A DNA stretch of 64,000 nucleotides from Branchipolynoe longqiensis (lineage: Eukaryota; Annelida; Polychaeta; Phyllodocida; Polynoidae), in contig CM059188.1 of NCBI GenBank assembly GCA_030323885.1, forward strand, positions 114,665,430 through 114,729,429, read 5' to 3'. A program made the translations under genes and the position numbers. The notes under the pieces were generated by a model that was not told where the DNA came from, did no database searches, and saw nothing but the letters and a program-made list of their open reading frames with translations. Every line of letters begins with the position of its first letter. Positions within the stretch are counted from its first letter, which is position 1. Shown here piece after piece: positions 1 through 10,555 of the stretch.

Positions 1-115
1 AAGATATCATTTGACGTTAGTAGTAGTCGTCATTAGACGTCACGAGACATCACAAGACATAGCCATCACAAGATGTCAGTGAACATCACCAGACATTAAT
101 ATATGCTCACTATTA

Positions 116-170
116 CAGATATTAATAACACGACATTAATACACGACAGATATTAATAACACGACATTAA
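116..170. repeat. Direct duplication, 31-bp period
   Basis: An AT-rich block containing GATATTAATAACACGACATT occurs twice, at 116-139 and 147-170. It lies next to the LINE 3' end that follows. Positions 1-115 show only AT-rich sequence with loosely repeated 'agacatcacaagacat' motifs. Confidence 0.8.
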
Positions 171-174
171 GACA

Positions 175-296
175 CCACCAACACTACAGCTGGCCAGCAT
201 TGAAAACAAGCCTGGGTACACAGGCTTACATGCTATGGACAGAATAAATACAGCCTCAATAAGAAAAAAAACTAAACAAAAAAAAACGTCAGTAGA
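175..296 (+). mobile_element. LINE-G 3' end with A-rich tail
   Basis: The block (CTGGCCAGCATTGAAAACAA, then CAGCCTCAATAAGAAAA, then A-rich) matches 49630-49893 in reverse complement. Both copies finish in the same A-rich tail, which marks the 3' end of a retroposon. The minus-strand copy shares the string tagtctagtaataagagtag with the region downstream of the RT fragment at 46.7-47.3 kb, so all three probably come from one LINE family. Confidence 0.6.
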
Positions 297-329
297 CTTA
301 CGTACACATCAGTACTTCCTCCTAGCTGG

Positions 330-553
330 CTTACTAGCCTGGCGCTCGGCATTACAAGGATAAGGCAAGGACTGGTTGGCTCAGTCTGAGGATAATGTGA
401 CTGAGTGGGATATCAGGTCATGATACTGGCGGCCTGGTCTCCCAGTTGGGCAACACTATCAAACCACCATGAGTGTCCACTGTCACAAGTCAGTAACCGT
501 CCTGATATGAATTTAGATGTTGCCAGTACATAAAACTCCAACAACCAACCATA
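330..553 (+). mobile_element. SINE-A, 5'-truncated
   Basis: Starts inside the body (cctggcgctcggcatt) and runs through the conserved middle (ggcaaggactggtt, aatgtgactgag) to the family 3' end (gttgccagtacataaaactccaacaacc). The tRNA-like head is missing. Confidence 0.85.
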
Positions 554-555
554 TT

Positions 556-1268
556 CACATCAATGTCACTCTTATTCACAATAAACAATTAGTGTCATTA
601 TTATTCAATATTAGATAATCAGTGTCACTCTTATTCACATTAAACAATCAGTGTCACTCTTATTCACATTAGACAATTAGTGTCATTATTATTCAATATT
701 AGATAATCAGTGTCACTCTTATTCACATTAGACAATGAGTGTCACTCTTATTCACATTAGACAATGACTGTCACTCTCATTCACATTAGGCAAGCAGTGT
801 CACTCTTATTTACATCAATGCCACTCTTGTTTACATTAGACAATCAGTGTCACTCTTATTCACATTAGACAATCAGTGTCACTCTTATTCAATATTAGAC
901 AATCACTGTCACTCCTATTCAATATTAGACAATCACTGTCACTCTTATTCAATATTAGACAATCACTGTCACTCTTATTCAATATTAGACAATCAGTGTC
1001 ACTCTTATTCAATATTAGACAATCACTGTCACTCTTATTCAATATTAGACAATCACTGTCACTCTTATTCAATAGTATACAATCAGTGTCACTCTTATTC
1101 AATATTAGACAATCACTGCCACTCTTATTCAACATTAGACAATCACTGTCACTCTTATTCAATAGTATACAATCAGTGTCACTCTTATTCAATATTACTA
1201 TTATTAGACAATCACTCCCACTCTTATTCAACATTAGACAATCACTGTCACTCTTATTCACATTATTC
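556..1268. repeat. 30-bp minisatellite
   Basis: The unit AATATTAGACAATCACTGTC plus ACTCTTATTC repeats with an exact 30-bp period from about 885, so two units fill each 60-base row. Units before 885 are more diverged (attcacattagacaat). Thirty is a multiple of three, so long open frames exist on both strands as a by-product. Positions 1269-1488 hold nothing recognisable. Confidence 0.95.
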
Positions 1269-1488
1269 GCCCATTGTAACAATCACAGCCCACCTCCACT
1301 TTCTCACTGCTCGTTCCCAGGGCACATCATGTTGTCCAACTCACCCACTTCTCCGGCTGCCAGGTCCTCACCCAACAACCAACCCTTGTTTGTGTGTGAC
1401 TGGGCAGCCCCTTAACCTGTGGTAATGTCGCCATGCGGGAAGACAACAAAAAGAAGCCAGCAGGCGATCACACCGCTGGACTTTTGGC

Positions 1489-1843
1489 TTAAAGCTGCAT
1501 AGTCCGATGAAATATCAAATTTTCAAAACCAAACCAACTATCTAGATTTGATTTTACATATCTAACTTAGATACTGATCCACTTATTAAGCATTTGTTTT
1601 TGTGTAGAAGGCAATACTGAGTCAATTTAACAGAACGTGTTACTGCAGAAGTCTATGGTGTCAGAGTTTTGGCAAGCTTGCCAAAACTAATTTTCCATGT
1701 TTGCACTCAAAATATCTAAGAAGTTTACCATTTAAAATAAAAGTAACTTTGAACCAATGTAAAGTAGATACTGGTGATTGATCTAATATATTTATCTCAG
1801 AAAAAATACATAAATTCAAAACCATCGGACTATGCAACTTTAA
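1489..1843 (+). mobile_element. TTAA-flanked MITE, intact copy (355 bp)
   Basis: Begins TTAAAGCTGCATAGTCCGAT and ends with its inverted complement ATCGGACTATGCAACTTTAA. A 22-bp palindrome with core GGCAAGCTTGCC sits near the middle (1666-1687). No coding capacity. TTAA at both ends is the target preference of piggyBac-type transposases, so a piggyBac-derived MITE is inferred. The same element recurs throughout the window. Confidence 0.9.
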
Positions 1844-1895
1844 TGAATATCAAGGCCGACGCACATTGCATGATAATTGATCCTGGACTCAGTTT

Positions 1896-2226
1896 GGTTT
1901 TGTTGTTGGAATTTTACATCCTGGCAATATCTAAAGTCATATCAGGATGGGTAATGACTTGTGACAGTCCACACTTTATGATGACTTTATAGTGCTGCCC
2001 CACTGGGAAATCAGGCCGCCAGAACCATGACCCAATATCTCACTCAGTCACATTATCCTGTCACTTAGCTAACCAGTCCTTGCCCTATCCTGTTAATGTT
2101 GTGTGCCAAGCTAGGAAGCGACAAGTATCAATTTTGTAAGTCATTGGTTTGACTCGACTGGGACTCAATCTCCCGATCTCTCATATGGGAGGCTTGCGCT
2201 CTACAGATTCGGCCACTGTGTCCGGT
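1896..2226 (-). mobile_element. SINE-A
   Basis: Nearly full-length minus-strand copy: tail (ttgttggaattttacatcctggcaatatct) at the left, tRNA-like head (attcggccactgtgtccgg in reverse) at the right. Confidence 0.9.
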
Positions 2227-2401
2227 TCTGAACTCAGTTGATTGGCGATTGGAAATTTAGTGATTGAGAATTGTAGCATCCAGTTAAATTCTGTTTTGAC
2301 GGAATGATTCTGACGCAGCAAGGTAAAGTAGATTAAGTCACCAAATTTGCAAGTCTACCAGGGATCTGAACATAGACCTGTCATACTTTCTGGTTATCTA
2401 C

Positions 2402-2733
2402 ACCGGGCGCAGTAGCCTAATCGGTAGAGCACCAGCCTCGTGTGCGGAAAGACGGGAGTACGGTTCCCGGTCGAATCAAACCAATGACTTTAGAATTGAT
2501 GCTTGTCGCTTCCTAGCATGGTGTTCGGCATTAATAGGATAGGGGGCAAGGACTGGTTAGCTCAGTGTCAGGATAATGTGACTGAGTGGGTCATGGTGCT
2601 AGTGACATGGTCTCCTAGTGGGGCAGCACTATAAAGTCACCACGAGTGCACACTGTCACAAGTTGGTACCCGTCTTGATATGACCTTAGATGTTATCATG
2701 ACGGAAACCTCCAACAAACAACCAACCATTCCC
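2402..2733 (+). mobile_element. SINE-A, full length, head type A
   Basis: Head ACCGGGCGCAGTAGCCTAAT with A-box-like cggtagagc and B-box-like ggttcccggtcgaatc, then the conserved body, ending gttatcatgacggaaacctccaac. The head resembles a tRNA, but the body continues with no acceptor stem, so this is a SINE and not a tRNA gene. Confidence 0.9.
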
Positions 2734-2739
2734 ACAGTG

Positions 2740-3462
2740 TTTCTCCGCCCCAGATTCTAGGGCAGGTGGCAGCTCTAACACTAACAGCATTTTAACTTGT
2801 GTGCACCCCCTCCCCATCCCCCAACCCCACCCCCACCCCCACTCCATACCCCCATGGAGGTGCCATGTGGACAGTGAACATACATGAACAGAGTTCCGAA
2901 CAAGTCGTGTGTCCTTCAAAGTGTGTACCCAGTAAGTGAGAGAGAAAAAAATGGCTGGAAGCAAAGTTTGTCACAATCCAGTTTTTTTAAAAGCTTATTT
3001 CCCGTTGAACACCTTCCAAGCTAGGTGATTATCACCGGCACAGAGGATATGCAACCTGTGGGATTTGCAGCGTTATTGCTAGATCATAAACCTATTGAAG
3101 AAGTAAATTACTACAGATTGCTAGGTCTACAAGGTTCCTAAGTAGTTGTACACCAAGATAAATTACACTTATTTCTTTTTTTGTTATTTGTTAGATGAAT
3201 GGCAGGCATATGGTGTTCATTTGTCTAGCTCTGACTATTAATTATATTTTTTTTAATGGAATTCTACAAACTGATTATTGCGCGTTGACAGCCACTCATC
3301 CACACTTTTTCATCGTAAATATTTCCTCTTCTCAATAATATGCTTATTTTTTTGGTCAAAGTGTTTAATCTGGAAACAATGCTTTCATGGTTGACCTATT
3401 GCATCATAAAATGTGGAATACAATTAATAACACTAACATATTGTCATTGTACTCAAGAATAG
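2740..3462. other. No recognisable feature
   Basis: Apart from a short C/CCA-rich run at 2805-2852 this interval looks like unique AT-rich sequence. No ORF, TIR, tRNA-like segment or match to the window's other repeats was seen. Confidence 0.5.
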
Positions 3463-3463
3463 T

Positions 3464-3832
3464 GACCGGGCGCGGTGGCCTAATCGGTAGAGCGCGGGTC
3501 TCGCATGGGGAAGGTTGGGATTTTGGTTCTCGGTCGAGTCAAACCAATGACTTATAAAATTGATACATGTCGCTTCCTAGCCAAGCACTCAGCATTAATA
3601 TGATAGGGCAAGGACTGGTTTGCTCAGTGGCAGGAGTGAGATATCGGGTCATGGTGTCGGTGGCCTGATTTCCCAGTGGGGCAGCACTATAAAGTCACCA
3701 TGAGTATGGACTATCACAAGTTGGTACCCATCATGATATGGCCTTCCAGTACTGTTTTCTGTCATAAGTCTTTACCTGTCCTGATATGACTTTAGATATT
3801 GCCAGGATGTAAAATTCCAAACAGCAGCCCTC
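3464..3832 (+). mobile_element. SINE-A with duplicated 3' end
   Basis: Head GACCGGGCGCGGTGGCCTAA at 3464. The body reaches the first 'catgatatggcc' at about 3746 and is followed by a second copy of the tail (ttacctgtcctgatatgactttagatattgcc, to 3832). The tail is therefore partly duplicated. Confidence 0.85.
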
Positions 3833-4156
3833 AATTTAAATGTGGTCTGCTGTACCCAGCAGGAGTCATAAGACTCCAACAACCAACCAACCAAGAATAG
3901 TGAGTTGCCAAGGCACTAGTCTTTTCTTATTTAAATATGTCATTTACACTATTATTATGAAACCTTCATGGTCCCACAGAGCATTATCGATAGTCCCATA
4001 TCTAAATCTTATCTGTAGGATCAAATCTAGATGAGTCATTTGGTTTTGAAATGCTGAGACTTTCCTTGGATTATTTTTGTTATTGATACACTCGTTTATT
4101 AACCAGTGGAAATTTCAATCACAAATCACGGACAATTGATCCTCCTCCTTCCACTG

Positions 4157-4242
4157 TTCCTTGCCCTATCCTAGTAATGCTGAATTGCCAGGCTAGGTAG
4201 CGACAAGTGTACATTTTTAAGTCATTGGTTTGGCCAGATTAT
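4157..4242 (-). mobile_element. SINE-A fragment
   Basis: Only the head-proximal body is left (cttgccctatcctagtaatgc, then aagtcattggtttgg). It is flanked by short remnants of the TTAA MITE end (aatctagatgagtcatttgg at about 4025; aatctagatgactgtttggg at about 4310). Confidence 0.75.
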
Positions 4243-4369
4243 GTAGCTTTCAAGTTTTGCCACGTTCTTGTTGAATTGCGCCCAGGATGAAATCTTATAT
4301 GTGGGATCAAAATCTAGATGACTGTTTGGGTTTTGAATATTTGATACACTAATCAGACTTTGGCAGATT

Positions 4370-4885
4370 TTAAAGTTGCGCAGTCCGATAGTCTCGAGTT
4401 TCTGTCATTTTTCTCTGAGATAAATATTTTGGATTGATCATTATAATCTACTTTACTTCATTTTGAAGTAATTTATATCTTAAATGTTAAACTTTTGAGA
4501 TATTTTAAATGCAAACATGTCAATTTAATTTTGGCAAGCATGCCAAAACTCTGACACCATAGACTTCTGCAGTAACAGGTTTGTATTTGATGTCGCAAAT
4601 GTGGCATACAAAAACTAACATAACTACTAACAGCTAAGATGACAAGGCAGCTATCAAAGTGAGACTATTGCTGTTCAGCGATGAAAACAACCCACAATGC
4701 AACTTACTCATGGTGGACAGGGTAAATAAACCAACACAACAAAAATAAAAACATAAAATTGACTGTGCAGCAACAAATGTTTAATAAATGCATAAATATC
4801 TAACTTAGATGATGTAGAATCAGATCTAGATAATTGTTTACTTTTTCAAATTTTGATACTCTCATCGGACTTTGGCAGATTTGAA
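4370..4885 (-). mobile_element. TTAA MITE, interrupted
   Basis: Starts TTAAAGTTGCGCAGTCCGAT at 4370 and runs through ggcaagcatgcc to about 4580. It resumes at about 4770 (acaaatgtttaataaatgc) and ends at gatactctcatcggactttgg. About 190 bp of unrelated sequence lies between. The right terminus is eroded. Confidence 0.8.
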
Positions 4886-5149
4886 GAATTGCTTCCGGGC
4901 TGCGTCTGATCTATGCCGCGTCTCCTGCTCCTAACGCTGGCCAGGACTCCACCCGAGTTATGGCGGTGTAGTAAGTTCAAAACACTACCCCACAACAAAA
5001 CTATGGCAGTGTTTTCAACCTAGGTTCAAAACACTGTGGTAGTGTTTTCAACTTAGATAAAGGTAGGTTCAAAACACTACTGTGGCCACACTCAAAACAG
5101 TATCCTTAAGTTCAAAACAGTCCCTTTATGTTCAAAACACTACTCTCAT

Positions 5150-5285
5150 GGTGCTGGCAGCCTGGTCTCCCAGTGGGGCAGCACTATAAAGTCACCATGA
5201 GTGTGCACTGTCACAAGTCAGTACCCATCCTGAGATGACCATAGATGTTGCTAGGACATAAAACAACAACAAACAATCAATCAAA
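5150..5285 (+). mobile_element. SINE-A, 3' part
   Basis: Contains tggtgctggcagcctggtct through gatgttgctaggacataaaac and the AAC-rich tail. 5'-truncated inside the foldback element. Confidence 0.85.
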
Positions 5286-5343
5286 CCCCGCAGCATGGTC
5301 AGCATATCAATATGTACCAGTAGGTTACATTTTCTGGCATTAC

Positions 5344-5682
5344 AGACCAGACGGGATGGCCAAATGAGTTAGAGCATCCGTCTCCTGTGTTGGTAGATCG
5401 TGGGATCATGGGTTCGAACCCTGGTCAAGTGAAACCAATGACTTAAAACTTGATACTTATTGCTTCCTAGCCTGGCACTTGGCATTATTAGGATAGGGCA
5501 AGGACTGATTCACTCAGTGTCAGGATAATGTGACTGAGTGGGATATCAGGTCATGGTGCTGGCGGCCTGTTCTTCCAGTGGGGCAGCACTATAAAGTCAC
5601 CATGAGTCCGCACTGTCACAAATCGGTACCCATCCTGATATGACCTTAGATGTTGCTAGGACATAAAACAAACAAACAAGCG
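5344..5682 (+). mobile_element. SINE-A, full length, head type B
   Basis: Head begins gaccagacgggatggccaaa and includes gggttcgaaccctggtc as a good B box. From aaaccaatgactta onward the body is the same as in head-A copies. Confidence 0.9.
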
Positions 5683-5885
5683 GCATTATAAATACACTTT
5701 CACAACCCCCACTGCCGCGTTGTGATAGTGTTTTGAACTTGGATAGTGTTTTGGAGGTATATAGGGGTAGTGTTTTGAACTTAACAGTAGTGTTTTCAAC
5801 TTAAGTTGAAAACACCACCACAGTGTTTTGAACTTAGGTTGAAAACACTACCATAGTATTTTCAACGGGGTAGTGGTTTGAACGT

Positions 5886-6196
5886 CCTACACCGGCCTCC
5901 CCGCACCCCCGGCCCCGTCTGCCCGCCCGCCCGCGCCCGGGGAGCTGAACTGCATTCATCATCTCCGTGAGCTGTGCCCGTCGCTCCCCGCGCAGTGGCG
6001 GCCTGTACCCGGCAGGAGTTAGTCATGTCGCCCACCTCGTCACGTCGCGCCGCCTGTCCTCCCTGCGGGTTATTTAAGTCCCGAGCGTGACATATGCATG
6101 TCCGACCTGGTGAGTTATGTTCGCCGTCCCACACACTTAGTTAGCGTTGCGTCACTACCGTCTGTTTGTCTGTCTGTCCGGACTCCTTACGACTGT
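5886..6196. other. GC-rich unique segment
   Basis: Rich in CpG and C (cgcccgcccgcgcccgggga near 5925-5945), then ordinary sequence with 'tctgtttgtctgtctgtccg'. No gene is supported. Confidence 0.5.
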
Positions 6197-6282
6197 GACC
6201 GGGCGCGATGGCCTAATCGGCAGAGCGCCGCTCCGCGCGCGGGAGATGGGGAGTTCGGTTTCCCGGTCAAGTCAAACCAATG
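6197..6282 (+). mobile_element. SINE-A head only
   Basis: GACCGGGCGCGATGGCCTAA through gtcaagtcaaaccaatg, then an abrupt change into the tgtggtcta array. Confidence 0.8.
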
Positions 6283-6755
6283 TGGTCTAACTGTCCCCCA
6301 TGTGGTCTAGATGTCCCCCATGTGGTCTACCTGTCCCCACTGTGGTAAAACCTGTCCCCATGTGGTCTACCTGTCCCCCATGTAGTCTAGCTATCCCCCT
6401 GGTGATCTAACTGTCCTCCATGTGGTCTATCTGTCCCCCATGTGGTCCAGCTGTCCCCCATGTGGTCTACCTGTCCGCAATGTGGTCTACTTGTCCCCAT
6501 GTGGTCTACCTGTCCGCACATATAATGTGCCTGTCCCCCATGTGGTCTACCTGCACCCACATATATATAGTGTGCCTGTCCCCATGTGGTCTACCTGCCC
6601 ACACATATATATATATAGTGTGCCTGTCCCCCATGTGGTCTACCTGTCCCCACATATAGTGTGCCTGTCTCCCATGTGGCCTACCTCAATCTATCCCTAT
6701 GTGGTGTGTCTGTCACCATGTGGTGTGTCTGTCGCCGGTACCCCATGTGGTGTGA
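6277..6755. repeat. ~17-19-bp minisatellite (TGTGGTCTACCTGTCCCCCA)
   Basis: Irregular tandem copies of ccccatgtggtctacctgt. Towards the right, units gain cacatatata insertions, and the last units read atgtggtgtgtctgtc. Confidence 0.9.
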
Positions 6756-6794
6756 CCACCTTTCCTGTTCTCTAATTGACATGTAAGTTTCTTC

Positions 6795-7118
6795 ACTTAG
6801 TCTGTTTGTTGTTATACGTCCTAGCAACATCTAAGGTCATATCAGGGCGGGTACCGATTTGTGACAGTGCGCACTCATGGCGACTTTATAGTACTGCCCC
6901 ACTCGGAAATCAAGCCACCAGCACACTGACCCTGATATCCCACTCAATCACATTATCCTGACACTGAGTGAACCAGTCCTTGTCCTATCTTATTAATGGT
7001 GAGCGCCAGGCTAGGAAGCGACATTATACATCTTTTAATAAGTCATTGTTTTAACTCGACCAGGGTTCGACTTCATAAACTAATGGGTTTTGATCCCCCG
7101 ATCTACCAAGACATTCTC
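6795..7118 (-). mobile_element. SINE-A, head type B remnant
   Basis: Tail tgttatacgtcctagcaaca at the left. The right end has tgggttttgatcccccgatc, the reverse of a head-B B-box region. Confidence 0.8.
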
Positions 7119-7335
7119 CACTTAGAGTTAAATTTCAGCTGTACCCCTCTTCACTCCAAAGTCGGTCTCCTCAGCCTCTCACCATGACGCCATCATTTCC
7201 TTGCATGCTTAATTTACATATTTCCATCCCGCTAATTCCACTAGACCTTCCCTTTGTCAGATATATGGCCATATTTGTCTATCTTTCCTTTCTTAATGCC
7301 TTAATTTGTGCCAGAAAATATGAGATTTGTTCCTG

Positions 7336-7770
7336 GCCTCCCGCTGAGATGTGCCTGGCCTCCCGTGGAGATGTGCCTGGCCTCCCATCGAGATGTGCCT
7401 GGCCTCCCGTGGAGATGTGCCTGGCCTCCAGTTGAGATGTGCCTTGCCTCCCGTTGAGATGTGCCAGGCCTCCTGTTCATATGTGCCTGGCCTCCTGTTC
7501 AGATGTGCCAGGCCTCCTGTTCAGATATGCCTGGCCTCGTGTTCAGATGTGCCTGGCCTCGTCTTCAGATGTGCCTGGCCTCGTCTTCAGATGTGCCTGG
7601 CCTGCCGTTGAGATGTGTCTGGCCTCCCATTGAGAAGTGTCTGGCCTCCCGATAAAATGGGCCTGGCCTCCCATTGAGATTTGCCTGGCCTCCCGTTGAG
7701 ATGTGCCTGGCCTCCCATTGAGTTGTGCCTGGCCTCCTACTGAGATGTGCCTGGCCTCCCATTGAGATGT
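7336..7770. repeat. 22-bp minisatellite (GAGATGTGCCTGGCCTCC)
   Basis: About 20 tandem units of CCTGGCCTCCCGTTGAGATG+TG with substitutions (gttcagatgtgcc in the middle block). Open frames on both strands here are repeat artefacts. Confidence 0.95.
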
Positions 7771-7862
7771 CGCCATGAGTGCGCGCTATCACAAGTCGGT
7801 ACCCTTCCTGAAACGACCTTAGATGTTGCCAGGACATAAAGCTCCAACGACCAACCAACCTT
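7771..7862 (+). mobile_element. SINE-A 3' end
   Basis: cgccatgagtgcgcgctatc through gatgttgccaggacataaag and accaaccaacc, directly after the 22-bp array. Confidence 0.85.
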
Positions 7863-8337
7863 CCTCCAGTTCAGCCGTGTCTTAACTCTTAACTTCTGTC
7901 CGGTTTCATTCACCCCCCCCCCCCTCCTACGCACCTCTCCACCTCCAGTCCCTCCAGTCCCTCCAGCACCCCCTCCCCCCCCCCCTCCCTACTTCTCTCC
8001 GTTCCCCCCTTCCTCTCCCTGCCGGCCGCAGTGAGTGAGATCGGGGCAGATTACAAGACGCTCCCCGCCCGACAGCCCCATACGTCTTGCCGATAAGCGA
8101 CACACAGCCAGCCTTCTACTTCTACTGCAGTGGGGCCCCTCATCATGAACCCCGGCATAGGGGCCACCATTACACGGCCCAGCACGGCGCCATTAACCGG
8201 CAAAAGTAGCCAGTAGCTCCTGGTTAAGGCGGCCGTCTGGTTAGGCTGCCGACTGAACCTCTTAACAGGTGGAAGAATGTCAGCTTTCCTGTCGGAGGCC
8301 AGACGGGCTCATTTCCAACTGTTTGTTTGTTTGTTTG
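7863..8337. other. C-rich tracts and unannotated GC-rich sequence
   Basis: C runs at 7910-7923 and 7969-7984 lie in pyrimidine-rich sequence. The remainder is GC-rich with no feature I recognise. Confidence 0.5.
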
Positions 8338-8383
8338 CTTGTTTGTTGGAGTTTTACGTCCTGACAACATGTAAGGTCATATC
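8338..8383 (-). mobile_element. SINE-A tail fragment
   Basis: gtttgttggagttttacgtc through taaggtcatatc. It is joined to the head of a plus-strand copy at 8384. Confidence 0.8.
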
Positions 8384-8715
8384 CCCGAGCACTGTGGCCA
8401 AATCGGTAGAGTGCGGGACTTACGCGCTGGAGATCCGGAGTTCGGTTCCTGGTCGAGTCAAAGCAATGACTTATAAAATTGATACTTGTCGCTTCCAACC
8501 CAGGCACTCGACTTTAATAGGATAGGGCAAGGACTGGTTAGCTCAGTGTCAGGATAATGTGACTGAGGGGGATATTGGGTCATGGTGCCAGCAGCCTGAT
8601 TTCCTAGTGGGGCAGCACTATAAAGTTGTTGCCATGTGTGTGCAGTCACAAATTGGTACCTGTCCTGATATGACCTTAGATGTTGCAAGGATGTAAAACT
8701 CCAACAACCAACCAG
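8384..8715 (+). mobile_element. SINE-A, full length, head type A
   Basis: Head cccgagcactgtggccaaat, B-box region ggttcctggtcgagtc, full body, tail gatgttgcaaggatgtaaaa. Confidence 0.9.
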
Positions 8716-8980
8716 CATCTAAGGTCATATCAGGACGGGTACCAACTTTATAGTACTGCCCACACTGGCAGACCAGGCCTCCGGCACCATGATTTGATAT
8801 CCCACATTATCCTGATAGTGACCTAACAAGCCCTTGTCCTATCCTAGTAATGCTGAGCACCAGGATAGTTAGCGACAAGTATCAATTTGTTAAATGATTG
8901 GTTTGATTTGACCGGGAATCGAACTGCCAACCTTCCGCACGGGAAACCTGTGCTTTACCGATTCAGCCACCGCGTCCGAA
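8716..8980 (-). mobile_element. SINE-A, internally deleted
   Basis: Begins at the tail (catctaaggtcatatcagga), skips part of the body, and ends at the head (gattcagccaccgcgtccg). Positions 8384-8980 therefore form a tail-to-tail SINE pair. A G run lies at 9006-9016. Confidence 0.85.
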
Positions 8981-9368
8981 CTGTGCCCACTGAGGACCAC
9001 CGAGGGGGGGGGGGGGAGAGGGGGAAAACCATCGCTTCTCTTAAATATCCACTAACAATACCATGATTATGGGGTATGTCTTGGGGGGTTTTCACCCTAG
9101 CAACATATAGGGCCAGATTTGAACTGGTTGCATTCTACAAACAGTTATAACCTGTAAACAAGAAACAACAAAACAAAAATTATTACTAAAACTCAATTCA
9201 AAGGATTTGAATCAAATTCGACTAGTGCTGCCCAGCGGTGAAGCAGGTGTTAATCCACTAATCTGTTATGGGAAAGACAAAGAAATTCATAACAAAAAAA
9301 GGTCACAGCCGGACAGCCTTTGACATGTTATAGTGCACACTCATGATGACAGTAGGCTCTGTATCCAT

Positions 9369-9623
9369 AGACTGTTCCCTTGTGGTGTGTTCCCTTGTTC
9401 CATGTTCGCTTGTGACCTTGTGACGCACCACACAGACAATAAACCTGTGTTTTGCTTAGTGGCTGTTCTCATAGGTTTGATCCAGGGACCATATGGCCTC
9501 GTGCACGGCAGATGTGACATACTGATCAGGAACATAGAGAATTAAGATGTTCATTATCTGTGTGGCGCATCACAAGGTCACAGGGCAACACGGGGCAAGG
9601 GAACATGCCATGAGGGAACAGTC
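9369..9623. mobile_element. Long-TIR MITE (~64-bp arms)
   Basis: The left arm starts GACTGTTCCCTTGTGGTGTG (9369). The right arm ends GCCATGAGGGAACAGTC (9623) and is its inverted copy over roughly 64 bp, including tgtgaccttgtgacgcacca against gcgcatcacaaggtcaca. About 125 bp lies between the arms. No ORF. Confidence 0.75.
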
Positions 9624-9625
9624 AA

Positions 9626-10137
9626 TGCGTAAAATATTCCGATATTCGGCAAGGGGGGAATGCAAATGTTCTATTGCTGATCGGTGTACGTGACCAGGAG
9701 CATGTATAGATATATATATATGTGGGTTGGTGGTGCCTGAGTGGGATGTAAATAGACATAGTGGTGCTGGCATGCCTGGGTGTGATTGCACTCAGGGCCT
9801 ACCCCTTCTGTTGGGGTAGGGGTCACCACACTCAAAAGGTCAAGGTTGCTGGTGGCCATGGGGGCCATACAGCTCCTGGTGGTGGGCAGACCACTGGTAT
9901 CCATAGAGACCAGGAATGCTGGATTTCTATTGGTGAGACCAGGAATGCTCGATTCCCATTGGTGGAACAAGGTGGTATGATACCCTACAATGAACCCATG
10001 TAACTATATAAGTAATAAACCAGAGGGCCGGACTCTCTCTTCTTCTATTATACTTTACTCTCTTCCTTTCTCTTTGTCTGTATTGATTTCCTCATAGCCT
10101 ACATACACAGCCACAGATCGGAGCATTAGATTCTACA
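9626..10137 (+). mobile_element. LTR (same family as 21134-21661)
   Basis: Runs from TGCGTAAAATATTCCGATAT to GGAGCATTAGATTCTACA. It contains actatataagtaataaacca (TATA-like motif and AATAAA-like signal close together) and a pyrimidine-rich block, and parallels the second copy along its length. Positions 10138-10165 (aactggtgatgacgacgagt...) may be the start of the internal region with a primer-binding site. No gag or pol follows. Confidence 0.7.
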
Positions 10138-10189
10138 AACTGGTGATGACGACGAGTGGCTGGTTTCTACAAATGGATACACTGCTTTA

Positions 10190-10325
10190 TAGTGTCACCC
10201 CCTATTGGGATAGCATACTGATATTCCACTCAGTCTCAACTGCTGCAAAGTCAGTCAACCAGACCTTGCTCGATGTTAAGTAACGCTAAGAATCAGGCCA
10301 TGTATTGGTAAGTACGATTTATGTA
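10190..10325 (-). mobile_element. SINE-A, decayed
   Basis: Degenerate body in reverse: tttatagtgtcaccccctat, ttccactcagtctcaactgc, aaccagaccttgctcgatg. Confidence 0.55.
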
Positions 10326-10339
10326 AGTACTTTTTTGTA

Positions 10340-10517
10340 CAGTAAAAACTCTCTATCCCGACCCCTGCACAGATCGACGACTCCCCTAGATCGATCTCTT
10401 TATTTGGGTCCCAAAAATACCATTATAAGAATATTCTAACTCCCTAAAAAGACCACCTCCTTAAATGGACCAGTTAAAGTCGGTGCCAGGGGCGGTCGAT
10501 TTAGAGAGGTTTTGCTG
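10340..10517. mobile_element. Pogo/Tigger-like MITE (178 bp)
   Basis: CAGTAAAAACTCTCTA at the left and TAGAGAGGTTTTGCTG at the right are inverted termini, with TA on both sides. It has the family body: gggtcccaa, and cctccttaaatggaccagtt. TA target and CAGT..ACTG termini fit pogo-type Tc1/mariner elements. Too short to code. Confidence 0.85.
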
Positions 10518-10555
10518 TAGTTTGTTTAACTCAGCCTGAGATCTGCTTCACAACC

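Larger units (their letters stand above)
4975..5885. mobile_element. Foldback element with two nested SINE-A copies
   Basis: The left arm (4975-5145) is built from GTTCAAAACACTAC and its complement. The right arm (5692-5885) carries the same 14-20-bp motif mainly inverted (TAGTGTTTTGAACTT). The arms can pair and enclose two SINE-A copies, which look like later insertions. No ORF. Confidence 0.65.

Noticed and set aside
2402..2480. Apparent tRNA genes (A and B boxes)
   Set aside because: The tRNA-like segments are heads of SINE-A. They lack a paired acceptor stem and always continue into the same SINE body.
3464..3490. Similarity of GACCGGGCGCGGTGGCC to the 5' end of primate Alu
   Set aside because: The likeness is limited to about 17 bases of a Pol III promoter region. 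The rest of the element is unrelated and 7SL-like structure is absent.
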